Assembly: GCA_005784505.1 (NCBI GenBank)
Contig: VCAZ01000032.1
Location: 3,061,611 to 3,125,610, forward strand
Source of the DNA: Bagarius yarrelli
Taxonomy: Eukaryota; Chordata; Actinopteri; Siluriformes; Sisoridae
DNA: 64,000 nt
Direction: 5' to 3'
The notes beneath the pieces were generated by a model that was given only the letters and a program-made list of their open reading frames with translations, made no database searches and was not told where the DNA came from. Position numbers and translations under genes: made by a program. Of this stretch, positions 40,673 to 53,384 are shown piece by piece; the first letter of the stretch is position 1, and the number at the start of each line of letters is the position of its first letter.

Positions 40673-41082
40673 AAATATCTTTTGTTGTTATAAAAGCTGC
40701 AGGCAAAACGAAGTCGCCAAAATGCTGGTCTAGATTCTGTTGAAGCCGCTGGGTGCAGACTGACTGATGTAAAAGGGCTATTTGCTTAACAAACAGATTA
40801 TTAAAAAAAAACACAGGTTAAACAGGTTCAACTGGTCTATTGTTAAATATTAGGCAGCTAAACTGCGGTTAACCACAAATACACAGAGCTTTCAGAACGT
40901 TAGAGCAATGTTAAACTGTCAACACACGTTTGCATGCCTTTATGTGCTAATGAGTAAACAGGGCAGGTTATTATGTGTTTTAACACCTGTGGATTGCAAC
41001 ACGGTGTCACTTTTTAACTCATGGTTCAACCTGCACTTCGACCTCCTCGATTTCATAAATGCTGGAAAGCTTGCGTCTTTTA

Positions 41083-41085
41083 AAC

Positions 41086-41132
<47 letters not shown>
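41083..41132. repeat. (CTAT)n microsatellite
   Basis: About 12 CTAT units, the reverse strand of (GATA)n and about 850 bp from the run at 40194. Confidence 0.95.
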
Positions 41133-41555
41133 ATGGAGCTCAGAGTCTTTGTGCACAGGGACATTGTCATGCTGCAATGGTGTAGAAGAATTCAAGGCTA
41201 AAACATGCAGAGATGTTTCAAAATGAAATCTTAAGCTAAGTTGTGGACATCAATCATGAGTCGGAAATCCTCCCTTTCCTCAGTTTATTACCTTTTCCCC
41301 CACTTTTGTTTCGCTCAGGAGTTTCTGTTTGTACGTATACGCTATATGTGTATATGTGTGTGTTTGAGCGTGATAAAAGGCGTAATCACAGGTAAGGAGC
41401 TGAGTATTTCCTGGAGGGTGTGAAGCATCGAATATAAGAAAAAAAACACAAGAAAGATTGAAGTGCAGTTTGTACCACTGTGCAGGTGCTGTTTTTAAAA
41501 GCCAACAGAGAAACAATAATGGGAGTTAACTGGTGATTAGCAATAATTGGAGTTA

Positions 41556-41732
41556 CCGGGGCAGTAGTGGCTCAAATGGTTAAGGCGTTGAGTCATTAAT
41601 TGTAAGACCAGGAAGACCTGGATTCAAGCCTCAACAGTGCCAGCCACCGTTGGCCTCCAGCCCCAGGGGTGCTGCATCATAGCTGACTCTGCACCCTGAC
41701 CACAGCCTTCTAAGATGGGATATGTAAAGTTC
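41556..41732 (+). mobile_element. SINE family C
   Basis: GGGGCAGTAGTGGCTCAAAT head with GGTTAAGGCGTTGAGT, B box GGATTCAAGCC, then CAGGGGTGCTGCATCATAGC, TGACTCTGCACCCTGACC and AAGATGGGATATG. Same family as 53385-53845 and 57333-57826. Confidence 0.75.
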
Positions 41733-42995
41733 ACTGTTCTGTGAAAATGAAGATTTTAACAGAGGTTAAGAAGCAGGGCCACACCTAACCAATCACCAGA
41801 CTTTCCCTTTATATATATTAGGTTGCCCCATTATGCACCATTTGTCTTATTTTCTCAAACCTACCCTTCCCTTTGCATATATTGCACTCTTATCGCCTAT
41901 TTTCCTCCTGCCTGGTCCTACCCGTCTGTTTTAAATGAATTTTGAGGTGATACCCCCACTTCAAGACTCTTTGGGCTATTCCTGATCAACCTGATCATCC
42001 ACCTACCCCCACTACTTCATCCTCAACCTACCCCCCCACATCTTCATTCTCATCCTACCTATTCCTTACATTCTACGCAATAAACTATTCTCCAACATTG
42101 GTTGTGGTATGGTCCAGCAGAAGAGACCAATGCTTTCCTCACTATATACTGTGGAGGGCAGTCAATGAGCAGTCAATAAGTTAACAACTGCAGTTTTAGT
42201 GGCAGCTCCAATATACAGCATCAACTTTTGGTTTCAGGGCCAGTTCAGAGACAGGGTCCTGGACACTGGATTAGGATTTTCCAATTAACGTCCATCGCTG
42301 GTGTTATAGCAGTGCATGTGGTACCTTATCTATCCATATTTCATATATTGAAAGATTATTAACTTGTTCTTAGATGAACACAAACATAAAAATATTGACT
42401 TTGTGTAGACCTAAGTGTAAGGGTTATATGTGGCAAATGTTGTTCCTTGTGTGTTGTTCCTGTATACCCGAGTCCTGAAAAAAAAAAGATGTGGTGGCTT
42501 AGTGAGAGCTACTGAGCGCAAGGTCAAGGCTCAGACAAATCAAACTAATCCTATAAATCTTTGTGTTTCAAGGTCTATATCTCACCCTCAACTCCCACTC
42601 TTGGAAAAGCCACTTGTACCCATGAACATCTGGTTTAAAGCCAAGCATTTTATCTGTTTCTAAATTCAACCCAATTGTTTTACAGACAGAAACCAAATGC
42701 ATAGTCTCCATTTTTTAAATACCAGTACGGTGTTAGTTCAAGGTATTCTGTGGTTGTTTTTCTGAGAAATAATCTAGATACAAACTGATACAAAGTGGTC
42801 AAGACAGGGGGTCAGTGGGGCACTTTACTGCATGTAAGCCACAGAGCTCCATTTATCAATTGAAATAAAAAGAAGGGAAATAGGAGAGAGAGTGGGAGAG
42901 AGAGAAAGATTAATGGACCAAGAGAACAAGGTTGCGAGGGAAACAGTAGGCACTGATGTTTATTCTTCTCTATATTTTTTAAGATATTTTGTAAT
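41733..42995. other. no recognised gene
   Basis: Unique sequence with a C/T-rich stretch at about 41860-42080 and a purine stretch at about 42870-42912. The open frame at 42430-42663 is unsupported. Confidence 0.4.
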
Positions 42996-42999
42996 GTGT

Positions 43000-43420
43000 G
43001 CCAAGCAAAGCAAATTTATTTTATGTTATTTGTGTTAGAGCTGTTCCAGTACTGTAATTTGATTGGTTATTCTAATTCTAGGAAATGGTATACTGTATTG
43101 TTAGCACTTTTCGAAGACCGGGAGCAAATCTTTAGCGGCAGGAATACAATAACAAACTACCAAATTACTAATTCAGCAGCTCAGCAGCTACATGTTAATG
43201 CGATGACCTTTGGGAACCGCAGTCTCCACTTTCCAGAAAGGGGGAACCAATTTATGAGTGATGCTGCAGAAAACATGGAAAAAATTACGGAATTAGTAAA
43301 TCTTTACCTAAGAATGCTCCCAGCTGGGGTGGTGAGGGGGCACATTAGATCGCATGTGATTTGAGGGTGAGCTGTAATTGGCCATGTTTGAAATCCAAAC
43401 CTTTAATAGACTGTTCGTAA
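43000..43420. other. candidate conserved non-coding block
   Basis: Unique sequence with an unbroken 122-codon frame at 42996-43364 but no recognisable domain. Motifs such as TAATTTGATTGG, ACATGTTAATGCGATGAC and GAATTAGTAAAT suggest homeobox-type regulatory DNA. Confidence 0.3.
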
Positions 43421-44644
43421 AGAGTCTGTTTATTCCCGCTCTGCTGGTTGCGATGTAAGACATACCGCTTATTGTTTTCCCTCTAGTGGACAACATTAGC
43501 ATTACAGCCTTCATTGCTGAACCTGCTGGTTAAATCATTTAAATGATCATCTTGAAAAGCTAATTACTGATTTTTAAAAAAACCTACGTTGAACTGAAAA
43601 TCACTGATTCGTGCTTCATTTATTAAATTCGTTAACAGTTGATTTTAACATTAATATGTAATCATTTTTTGGAGTAATATTACATCATCACCATCAACTA
43701 TTTTTCAGTTTGAATTCAGCGCCTAGAATTATTATTTTTTTTTTTTACAATGAAATGAAGCGAAAGATGGGGACCAGTTCCCTTCTCTCTAATCTTGCAG
43801 GGATGTGTGAATTAGCCACAGTGGACATTTAGGTCCGATAATGATAATGATGATGATGATGAGGATGATGATGATCGCTATAAGAAGGGTAAATCACCCT
43901 TTCGGTACATTCATCTGTAGACACGTCAATTCTAGTCTTGAAAGTCTTGTTGACAGTTTTCTTTTTTTGTAGGGAAACAAGTGTGTGTATGAGTTTGCGG
44001 AATGAGTGTGTGTGGTTATTTTCTTTGTTAGCCGTGTTTGTTTTTCTGACTCTGAGTCAAGTTTTAAATGTCAGTGCAGCCCGGTGTCTTAGAAAACATC
44101 ACACTACCATTCACCACACACACAAAAAGCCTGCACTCCATCAACACACACACAACCACACATACAGACAGCCCATGAAAGGGGTCACAAGGGATGGGTT
44201 AAGACAAGTCCAGAGCAAAGCTTTTAGTCCATCTGTGTACAGCTCGAACCACAGCAAACACAGTTCGTCTAAAATGGTGACATTTTGCGGAAAGGCTTTA
44301 ATTCAATTTGTAGTGCTGAAGGTTTTCCGAACGGAATGTCATCGCGTTTAGTGCTGTGACCTCGGAGTGATATTTATTAGAAGATCCTTGCTGAAAGCTC
44401 GTTGTATGCATTGACTGCTGTTCAGGACATCTCGAGTTTAAGTGAGTGGTCAGTTATTGTCACAGGTTGAATTAAGGCAATTTGTCAAGCACTTTAAAGT
44501 GCAAAAGTATTAAAAAAACATTTGCCCATCATCCACGTCTGTGTTTCTGACAAACTATTACAGATGCTGTCTCACTCTTTCTTTAATAAAAACCTCCAGA
44601 CCACTGTGCAGGTTTTACGATAGATTATGTAGCGTGACTGTATG
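43421..44644. other. no recognised gene; short (GAT)n at 43843-43874
   Basis: Contains a GATGATGATGAGG run. The 137-codon frame at 43938-44351 covers CACACA-rich DNA and resembles nothing known. Confidence 0.4.
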
Positions 44645-44945
<301 letters not shown>

Positions 44946-45039
44946 GCATGTTAAAAAAAATAGTGAAAAAAGTGAAATAACCGGATTGGGAAAGTCATCA
45001 GTTCCCTCATTTGACACTAAATCACTGCTACTGTTTGCT

Positions 45040-45240
45040 TTAATTGCAGTCATCAGTCTTTTCGGGGTATGTCTGTACTCACTATACACACCTTGATTGG
45101 GAAAAATATCTGCCTATTCTTCTCCGTAGAATTGCTAAACTTCAGTTCATTTCTGTGGTGGGCGGCAGTAAACTGCTCTCTTTAAATCCATCCACGGATT
45201 TTTAATTGGATTTAATTCAAGGTTCTGACATGGTTCCTCA
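45040..45240 (-). mobile_element. probable DNA-transposon-derived fragment
   Basis: ATTGCAGTCATCAGTCTTTT, CGGGGTATGTCTGTACTCAC, GCCTATTCTTCTC and TTTAATTGGATTTAATTCAAGG follow the order of a repeat I recall as widespread in fishes (TTTTGGGGTATGTCTC ... GCCCATTCTTC ... CAATTGGATTTAGG). Strand and family are uncertain; no search was run. Confidence 0.45.
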
Positions 45241-45534
45241 AGGACATTCACCTACTTCTCTTTAAGCTATTTTGTTGTTGTTTCCTTTTTTCTTTTTTAG
45301 ATCTGCTACCATCCATTTATGTTTTTTTCCGAATATAATGTATTTATGTGAAGCTTTCTTAAAGCTGTGTGTCTTGTTAGAAAAATTAGTTTATTAAAAT
45401 GTTAATAGTAATTAAGTAATTACTAGTAAGTAATTAAGTTATCTGTATCTGTAAATATATATTTATAAAGCAATATAAAAATATTACAGAGATTCTTTTC
45501 ACCAATATACAGTGATACCATATAATCTTTACAT
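45241..45534. other. AT-rich, no feature seen
   Basis: No repeat unit or gene recognised. Confidence 0.4.
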
Positions 45535-45690
45535 TTTGCCAGTTGGCATAAGATCTCATTCAGTGCCACTTCCCCTTATCCAACTGAGCAGTTAGGGGTT
45601 AAGGGCCTTGCTTAGGGGCCTAACAGTGGCAGTTTGATGGTGCTGGGAATTGAACCTAGAATCTTCCAAGCAGTTAGTAAGTCCTAAGTA
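45535..45690 (-). mobile_element. SINE family A
   Basis: TTATCCAACTGAGCAGTTAG, GGGTTAAGGGCCTTGCTTAG, GGTGCTGGGAATTGAACC (B box). The head is decayed at AGCAGTTAGTAAGTCC. A (TAAGT)n/(AAGT)n microsatellite follows at 45700-45745. Confidence 0.7.
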
Positions 45691-45883
45691 TACTGAATTA
45701 AGTTACTTAAGTAAGTAAGTTAAGTATAAGTTAAGTTAAGTATATAAGTAACAGTTAAGTATACTGAACAATATTTTTAAGAAAAATGTTGTTTATGTCT
45801 GTGTGTGTCAGAATGTCAGCAAGCTTTATGATCAATTCTATCATTCTGTTTTCCTCATACCAAAGTTAAATATAAAAAATGAG

Positions 45884-46010
45884 AGAAAAAGAGAGAGAGA
45901 GAGTTGAAGAGAGAGAGAGAGAGAGAGAGAGACATAAGGAAATAGAGAGAAGAAAATAGAGAAAGAGAGAGAGACAGAAGTAGAGAAATAGAGAAAGAGA
46001 GAGAGAGAGA
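45884..46010. repeat. (GA)n-rich tract
   Basis: GAGAGA with AATAGAGAAA blocks, almost pure purine. Confidence 0.9.
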
Positions 46011-46202
46011 TCTTCTGATCTGCCCCGCTTACAAATCCTGCTTTTCCCATCTGACATTGAAGTCAATAATCTGAAAATAACCCTGTGTGTTAAATCTCAA
46101 AGAACCACATGCTGTCATTCTGTATGTCGCTTTCTCTCTCATTTCTTTCCATTCTAATGAAGATCCTAAGAGAATTGGGCTTAGAACAATCCTAAAAATA
46201 CA

Positions 46203-46328
46203 AATGGTGTTGGACTGCTGATTAAAAGATGTTGAGTTTGATTCCTAGCACCACCAAGCTGCCATTGTTAAACCCCTAAGCAAGGCCCTTAACCCCTTAA
46301 CTGCATGGCTGGATACATGGCCAAATGT
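46203..46328 (+). mobile_element. SINE family A, tailless
   Basis: GGTGTTGGACTGCTGATT, GAGTTTGATTCC (B box), CTAGCACCACCAAGCTGCC, CTAAGCAAGGCCCTTAACCC. Confidence 0.75.
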
Positions 46329-47044
46329 CAGATCTTACTTCTAAAGCGATCCCTTTGGGATTTGGGCATTTTCTAATTCTCCTGGGTCTTAACTTGGCAA
46401 AGATCCTTTCAGGCAAGACCTTCTGTCTTGGTTGGTAGTGGGGAATCATTCCTCAACAGCTGAGGAGTCAGTGGTGTTGGTGTTCCAAAGCAAGGCCATG
46501 GGGAATGTGAGTTGTGGGAAATTGATTTTCACCGTGACAAGTTGTTGTTTTCTCTTTGGGTCATTCTGACAGAAAAACTTCTAGCTTCATCTGAAGGCTG
46601 GAAATATAAAACACCTCCAAAGGTTTTATTGTTCTTGAAACAAACAAAGTGGTGCCTTTTCCCTTCCCTTATTGTAGTTGATTGACCACACGAACTGGAA
46701 TGTCTGGAAAGTTGAAATTGTAAAGAGAGGCATTGTAGCTGCTGTTCATGGGTAATTTACAGCAAATTATAGCTGTAGTGTGATAGACTCCGAAGCCATA
46801 TCCCGTCCTGTCCACGTCCCTGTCAAACCAATATGAGGTAATTTATTTGGGCCACCCATCCATCAACGTATTTAGGTTTTTAACAGGGTTCTTTCTTGTA
46901 CTCGAAAACCATTGTGTGTAGAAAATGTCCCCTGGCTGTCGGAACAGCTGAGATAATGTCTGTCTTTGAATAAAGTATATACCATGCATAACCTGGTGTA
47001 ATAACACCACCCAGAGCTTAATGCCATCTTATATGCATCTTAAT
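46329..47044. other. no recognised feature
   Basis: About 700 bp of unique sequence without gene or repeat. Confidence 0.4.
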
Positions 47045-47150
47045 GCTCTTTCAGGGGCCCAGACGTAGCAGCTAGGACCGGTGTAGCTCGGAATTAAACC
47101 CAGGATCCTCTGGCCAGCAGGTCAACACCGTAACCACTAAGATACATTAC
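47045..47150 (-). mobile_element. SINE family A fragment
   Basis: TTTCAGGGGCCCAGACGTAG, GGAATTAAACCCAGGATCC and CAACACCGTAACCACTAAG. Confidence 0.6.
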
Positions 47151-47224
47151 TCACTAGTACATTTTGATGTTATCATAAGGATACCGTAATGCATGACTTT
47201 TTGCTGTAGAGGCTTTTTACATTT

Positions 47225-47560
47225 TACAAACACACCATTTTAACGCTCGCTAACAATTTGTCTGGCACTGGCTTACCCGATCCAATAGTTGCCGGCAAGA
47301 TGTTTGGGATTTGAATGTTTGGACGCGGCTGCTCATCATATATTTTCTATTCTGTCAAAAGAGATAATGGAGACGGATACAACAGACAGCCGTTTCCATT
47401 TCACCATAAAAATACTTTTGATATTTACATTGGGGGTGTCAGAAATTATCCAAGGCTTTAAAAAAGCCGTCCCCTTTTCATGCCCTTCTTGTCGAGTAAG
47501 CTGACTGCGATGGCTGCTGGAGCCAAAAGGGAGGATTAGAGAGTTTTCTAGTAATCCCTT
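47225..47560. other. candidate conserved non-coding block
   Basis: Non-repetitive with intact-looking motifs: TTGGACGCGGCTGC, AAAGAGATAATGGAG, GACAGCCGTTTCC, CACCATAAAAATAC (caudal/HOX-like). No credible frame. Flanked by SINE fragments on both sides. Confidence 0.3.
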
Positions 47561-47635
47561 TCCCCTCAGTGGGCAAGTTTGTCAGGTTTTTTTACTGCAA
47601 TTCCAAATATAATAACTATAAAAAAAATTACAGAA

Positions 47636-47725
47636 GCTGTTCGAGCCCCAGCACTGCCAAGCTGCCACTATTGGTCCCTTATGCAAGACCCTTTAACCTT
47701 CTCTGCACTAGAGTACCATATCATG
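47636..47725 (+). mobile_element. SINE family A fragment
   Basis: GTTCGAGCCCCAGCACTGCC, AAGCTGCCACTATTGGTCCC and TGCAAGACCCTTTAACC. Confidence 0.6.
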
Positions 47726-47940
47726 ACCCTAATTCCTAAACTGTGATTTTTTTCAGCGTAACATCCTTTTTAGCTAAGCACTTTTATGGCATGGCAGGAT
47801 GAAACTGGATCAGAGAAACTGGATTTATTGTCTATAATATTGCGAATCTAGAAATAAAAATGACATTGTAAGAAAGAGTGATTCCTAAAAGTTGAGAAAG
47901 GGCTGTGGGGAAAGAAACATGGCACTAAGTTCTGAATGGA

Positions 47941-48099
47941 TATTTACATCTATGGCATTTGGTAGCTGCTCTTATCCAGGACCAATTTCATTTATTGTAG
48001 ATAACTGAGCAGTAGAAGGTTTAGGGTCTTGATCAGGGGCCCAGAAATGGCTGATTTGAACCATGAAGCTTTTGTCACTGGGCTACTGTACCACTTCCC
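47941..48099 (-). mobile_element. SINE family A
   Basis: Tail CTATGGCATTTGGTAGCTGC, TCTTATCCAGGACC, then GGGCCCAGAAATGGCTGATT, TGAACCATGAAGC and head GGGCTACTGTACCACTT. Confidence 0.65.
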
Positions 48100-48259
48100 C
48101 AGCCATTCCAACACTCAAGCTGTAGAGGTTAGACAAGGGATGTCGATGACCAGGGTCCCCATGACCTTTATTATTTCTCTATTTTTTATAATTAAAAGGA
48201 CAATAAAACTAAAAGATGTACAGTGTGTAGTGTGCAACCAAGGGTGCCTGGATGCAAGA

Positions 48260-48440
48260 CCTGGTATTTCATACACCTTTTTCCAAAGAGACTTACACTT
48301 GAATTGGTCCCATGATCTTCCCAAACAATGATCCAACACCGTGACCACTGAGCTACCACTTTGTCACTTAGATACCCTACATTATGTACAGTTAAATTTT
48401 GCTATTGCTTACGGGCCCCGCAGTGACAGCTTGGAGGTGC
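48260..48440 (-). mobile_element. SINE family A fragments
   Basis: CCAACACCGTGACCACTGAG, CTACCAC (head, 48328-48360) and TTACGGGCCCCGCAGTGACA, GGTGCTAAAAATTGAAC (body, 48409-48450). Strongly decayed. Confidence 0.4.
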
Positions 48441-48449
48441 TAAAAATTG

Positions 48450-49798
48450 AACTCACAACAAAACCTACAACAAGGAACAGCTTGACGACCACCACTGACA
48501 CTGGAGATTCCTTCCAAAAATACATGAATCCATAATACGTCCGTCCATAAATTATAGCAACAAATTAAATCCATTTAATCTGAGGGGATCTGCTGCAGCT
48601 AATAATAAACTCTTACTATACAGAAAAAATGCTTAAACCCAGGATTCGACTTGCAGCCAGAACATCTGCTCAAGTTTTTTTTTTTTAAATAAATCTTCCG
48701 CCAAGTTAGATTAAAGAATCCAACAGTGTTGTGAAGAAATCTTTGCTGCTGTTAGGGGAGATTCCAGGCAAGAGTCCAGGACACATGGGAGGCCCCAGAT
48801 CATGACTTTTAATGTTTTCTTTTATACACAAACAGGTAATAATATTGTAGTAAAATAAAATTAAATCTTATGATTAGATTATAAAAATGAGATGTGAACC
48901 TGGGAAAGCTCATGTCTCTTTAAAATACAGCGCATGATGTTAATCCAAAAGCGCAGTCTCTGTTGTGTTGCCAAATTCAGCTGTTTTAATCATCTTTCTG
49001 CTTTTAATTTGATACTTTGGAACAATTCAGATTTAGGGATGATTTAAGTTTATTTTTAGTAAAATTTGATTATATTTTTGTTGATTTTTTTTATTTTTTA
49101 TAGGAATATCTGGCAACTCTGCATTGCTGGCTTTCAAATCACTGTTAATCTAAAAAGCCCCTGGACTGAATCATAGCTGACAACATTTTATAAAAGCACT
49201 AAAAAGTTATTAGCTAGAATAATTTAAAAAATTATTTTAGTTATGTTAATTTATTTTAAAATTATTCTAATTTTTTAAAATGTATAATTAAGTACTAATA
49301 AAATCTTGATGGAATAAATATGGCCTAATTTAAGTGGAGAACACCTTGAACGACTAAGGTACCACTTTCCTTTCCATTTCCGTTCTCTTCATGATGCCCC
49401 TGGTGTAAATACGGTTAAAGACACCAGTACATCCACTTTAAATTCTATCATGATACAACAACCATGACTGATTCTTTTCATCCTTAAATCCCTCCTTCAT
49501 AGTTTTCTCCCCAGGCTCCTCATTCCCCTTATTCTTCTTCTTGTATTCTCTCTCAATCAAAGGCAGAGTGTCATTCATTTGGCCTAAGAGAATCCTGTTA
49601 GCACTAATTGAGAATGTGCTACAGGATAAAAGAGGACCGACTCGTTACACTCAGACGAAGAGGCAAAAAACGTTTTTTTGTTTTTTTTTAAGTAGACAGA
49701 CTGAATGAGAGAAAGTTGTAAAAGATGAAAAGTGTAAGGAAGAGCGGGATTAATGTGATAAACATTCAATTTAACATTTTTTTTCCTCTGTGCAAATG
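48450..49798. other. no recognised feature
   Basis: AT-rich, with A- and T-runs. No frame, repeat unit or element could be recognised over 1.3 kb. Confidence 0.4.
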
Positions 49799-49893
49799 CA
49801 CTATATATCGGTGCATTCGATACTACAAAACCAATAACCAATAACGAAAAAATATCACGAAAAATATCAGTAACACTAAATATCGGTCAATCA
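49799..49893 (-). mobile_element. CCGATAT-family element, left-end fragment
   Basis: The minus strand reads GATTGACCGATATTTAGTGT, TATTGGTTTTGTAGTATCGA, ATGCACCGATATATAG, the same block order as 27081. Confidence 0.6.
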
Positions 49894-50189
49894 TTACTTT
49901 CACTCCCGTTGGGATATCAGGTAGAATTTCAGGTTGTTTTTAAATGAATTTAGGTTACATGATACTAATGTAGCTAAGAAGCATCTCACACACAGAGGGT
50001 TTCCGGTGGAGGCTTAATATATTGGAAAAAAATATTAATGGTCGGCCTTTATTTATAATTATTGAAATGATGTCATGATATAGCGATGTGTCATTTCTGG
50101 AAAAAAGGCTTTTATTAGGAGAGACAGCAGGATAGAAAGACGGAAAGAGAGGGAAAGAGTTACATTATAATTATTTCGTAATTGAATTT

Positions 50190-50309
50190 TATTAATTCCC
50201 CCCCACTCTCTTTTTCTTTCTCCCTGTCTCTCTATCTCTCACTCTTTCGCTCTATCTCGCTCTTTTTCTGCCCTCTCTCTCTCTTTTTCTTTCTCCCTCT
50301 CTCTTTTTG

Positions 50310-50341
<32 letters not shown>

Positions 50342-50415
50342 TTCTGCTCTCTCTCGCTCTCTCTCTCTCTTTTCCTTCCTCTCTCTCACTCTCTCTCTCT
50401 CCCTCTTTCTCCGTG
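50190..50415. repeat. (TC)n-rich tract
   Basis: CTCTCT with TTTTTCT and CTCGCT interruptions, strongly pyrimidine. No gene. Confidence 0.9.
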
Positions 50416-51655
50416 ATACCTGCACATGCACACAGATTCTCTTTGTATTTACTGTAGCCGCTCTTTGTATGAAATCATTTTATATTATGGTATTTTCATT
50501 ATTTGACTTTTTTCAGCGCAGTCGACTGAAACCTAATCAGAAATCTTCGTTCTCCCATGTGAGAGCTTTCAGCCCCGGGCTACAGGAAGGGAATAACGTG
50601 TTTTGGAGAGGAGGAGGAGGGTGTGTTGGGGGTGGCAGCACAGGAAATGATGAAGCGCCAAGAAGGGAATAACACAAAGTGAAAGAGCATGGAGTAAATA
50701 AGAAATGACAAGGGACTAACCGGTAAAAACAAAATCTAAAGAAATAAAAAAATAATACAGCAATGGTGGCAGAAGAGGCCATCTCACTCTTCTAATCAGG
50801 TTGATATCCTAATTAGATTCTACTCCAGATTTGAGGATGTTTTTCTCTGTTTCCCTGCAACTCTCAATCCTCAGTTTGCCTGCCAAATTTTCACGCATCA
50901 GAAAATTTCATACTATTATTTCGAGCTCTGTTGGATTACAGATGCTCTACTTAGCAAAATATGATTCTTATGCTAGGTTCTTCAGATGACACAGCAGGTC
51001 CCATTCTAACACAAAATACACCCTCCTCCTTTTTTTGTGCTGACTTTTTCCCTTCTCACAAGTCATCTTTTTATGACCGTCATTCATCCCAGGCCCTTGC
51101 CCTCCATGAAGCTATTCGGGGAAAGCGAGGAATGAAGAATTTATGAGCTACTAAGAAACGAGTGAGGGAGACAGGCAGAGAGAGATAGAGAGATGGAAAC
51201 AGCGTGAACACAAGCAGAGATAATGGACCAAAGAGAGAGCAGACGCTGACGCTAACGGCTGACCTTTAGCCACAAAGCCACACGGCATGAATTCTTCATT
51301 AGTGTGCTGCGGCTGCAAGCTCAACCCCCTTCCCACTGTTATGCCTTCCAAAGAGACCAATTAGTATTGATCATCTCCTTGAATTAGTGTAGTTAGGGCC
51401 AAGAGCAGGATATGCTTAATGACACCAGCCGAGACTGATCCTAAAGCAGAAGGAAAATTTGTATAAGAAGGAAAATTTGAAAAAGAGCTTTCCCTTGTGC
51501 TGAACTTCGGCATTTCTGGATAGACACTGATTTACACGATAGGAGATTGAGACTGTGTTCATCAGACGAAAGATAATGGCTTATTACCGAAGGTAATTTT
51601 AGGCCCATAGAAGAACCTGTGTCTGTATAAATATAGTTCATGTATAAAATTATTT
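50416..51655. other. no recognised gene
   Basis: Mostly unique sequence with a G/A-rich patch at about 50606-50640 (GAGGAGGAGGGTGTGTTGGG). Nothing supports any open frame. Confidence 0.4.
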
Positions 51656-51659
51656 TATG

Positions 51660-52145
51660 GTCTGTATTGATGAGATTTTACCCACCCATAACCCTCCTCC
51701 CTTCACAGAACTGTGTAGGCTTTTGGCCAGCCTGGAGTTTGACGTATTGTTGCCCGGCTTTGGGCTTTTAAACAGACAAGGTTTTGGGTTAATGAGCCAT
51801 CATAGTCCAAATGACGGTAGCGTAGCTGTTTTATTACGACTCCGTTCAAGATTAAGACATGTCAACAGGAATAATGATAACGAGCCCATAATGGCCATAA
51901 TTACTGCATAACATGTGAAAGGCCATGGAGGACTTCATTAGCTGTTTTCACAGAGTTCTTCTGAAGATCTCAGCCATGTGGAAAACTCGAAGGGATGTGG
52001 AGATCCGCTTGCGAGAAAGGCTTCTTTTCCGGACTCTGGTCAAGCCCAGTTGTAGTGAATTTTCAATTAGGAATTCCCACTGAGGCAGCAAAATAATAAA
52101 TCGTTGTAATGACTTGCAACTGCAGTGCCAGCCTTCGGTGAACAA
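51660..52145. other. candidate conserved non-coding block
   Basis: Long repeat-free stretch with TTAATGAGCC, GATGAGATTTTACC, CCATAATGGCCATAATTAC (palindromic, homeobox-like) and CTTCATTAGCTGTTTTC. The best-looking candidate of its kind here. Confidence 0.33.
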
Positions 52146-52410
52146 AAAAACAAAATGGCATGGCTAGCCTACGGCACTTTACCCAGTGAGTTCTAGATAA
52201 TGTGTTTATCTTAATGCCACATATCAGTTGCTTTATTATATATATTGGGGCACAGAGCCTATCGGGACTTCTGAAGTGTAAATATTGTCTGTTTTCTAAT
52301 CTGCTGTGCTGAATACCCTTATTTTGGTCTGAATCTTGCTACAAAGTCAGCTAGGGAAGTAGTAACCTGGTGCACCATCAAGTACCCTGACTGAACTAGA
52401 TATATTCTTT

Positions 52411-52503
52411 TTATATATCGGTTAATCTAATATTACAAAACCGATATTTGGTAATAACATATTGGGAAAAAATATCTGGAAAAATGATTTTCGTTTGACC
52501 TTT
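52411..52503 (-). mobile_element. CCGATAT-family element, left-end fragment
   Basis: Minus strand GGTCAAACGAAAATCATTTT, CCAGATATTTTTTCCC, ATATCGGTTTTGTAATATTA; internal block order as at 27081. Confidence 0.55.
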
Positions 52504-52777
52504 AGTAATAAGCAATCTAAGGGTTTTTTTCATGTATTTTTCATGGCCTTTGGGCATTAAACAACAAAAATTTTCTAAAAAATCATCCAATCCTGGAGCG
52601 GGTTTGGGGTAAATATTGTTTTAGAAGTTGTTTGGAATCTAAAAACAGCATTGTGCTTTAAAAAGTCCTTGCTTTATGCTCAAATCCCAGCAGCTTTCCT
52701 TTGTAGGACCGATCACTGTGTACTGTGTCATGTTCAAAGGGAACGTGGGGATCTTTCTCACTGTAACTACCTCTTTT

Positions 52778-52832
52778 ATAAGGTTTTGGGCTGCTGATTG
52801 AAAGGTCTTGAGTTTAATTCCCAGCACCATCA
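52778..52832 (+). mobile_element. SINE family A head fragment
   Basis: AAGGTTTTGGGCTGCTGATT, GAGTTTAATTCCCAGCACC. Confidence 0.6.
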
Positions 52833-53384
52833 TAGAGACACTGAAGCGACTTGAGAAGAAAGAAAAATCACCAGCCATGATTCCCATGATGAGAAGCAGA
52901 ATGGGGCTGCACTTTTTAACCCGCCCTCGACACAGAAAGGTAAACAAGCTGATAAAAAGTGACTCGCTTCACACACACACAACCACACACAAAAACACAC
53001 ACAACCGAAAAGCCTTCAAGGATAATCATTAAAAAGTTGGAGGTCGTCTGACTGGAATGTGGCATGTGTATTATTGAGATAATTGGCAATAAAATCCAAA
53101 AAAATGAATCTGATTTGCCTACAGTCTGTCACCTGTTTGTTTAAATTATTAACATAAGAAGTCACTTGAAAATCTACACCTTTGACATCAAATTAATACT
53201 ACTTAAAAAATCAGTTTAACTATTTGTTATTTTTTTTCTTCGCTTAGTAAAAACGAAAAATACTGGATTTTTCTGCGAATGAATTCTGATCCCAAAATAG
53301 CAAAACTGTGTAGCACAGTTCCGTTTTGTATTTTTACATATTGTATTTGTTTTGTCTTGTTTAAGGCAATCCGAATTGTATAGT

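Noticed and set aside
43479..43489. CTCF site (CCCTCTAGTGG)
   Set aside because: It continues GGGA instead of GGC in the core on the minus strand, so I did not list it as a feature.
43938..44351. 137-codon open frame
   Set aside because: It mixes TTTT-rich, CACACA-rich and unique DNA; no domain and no splice context.
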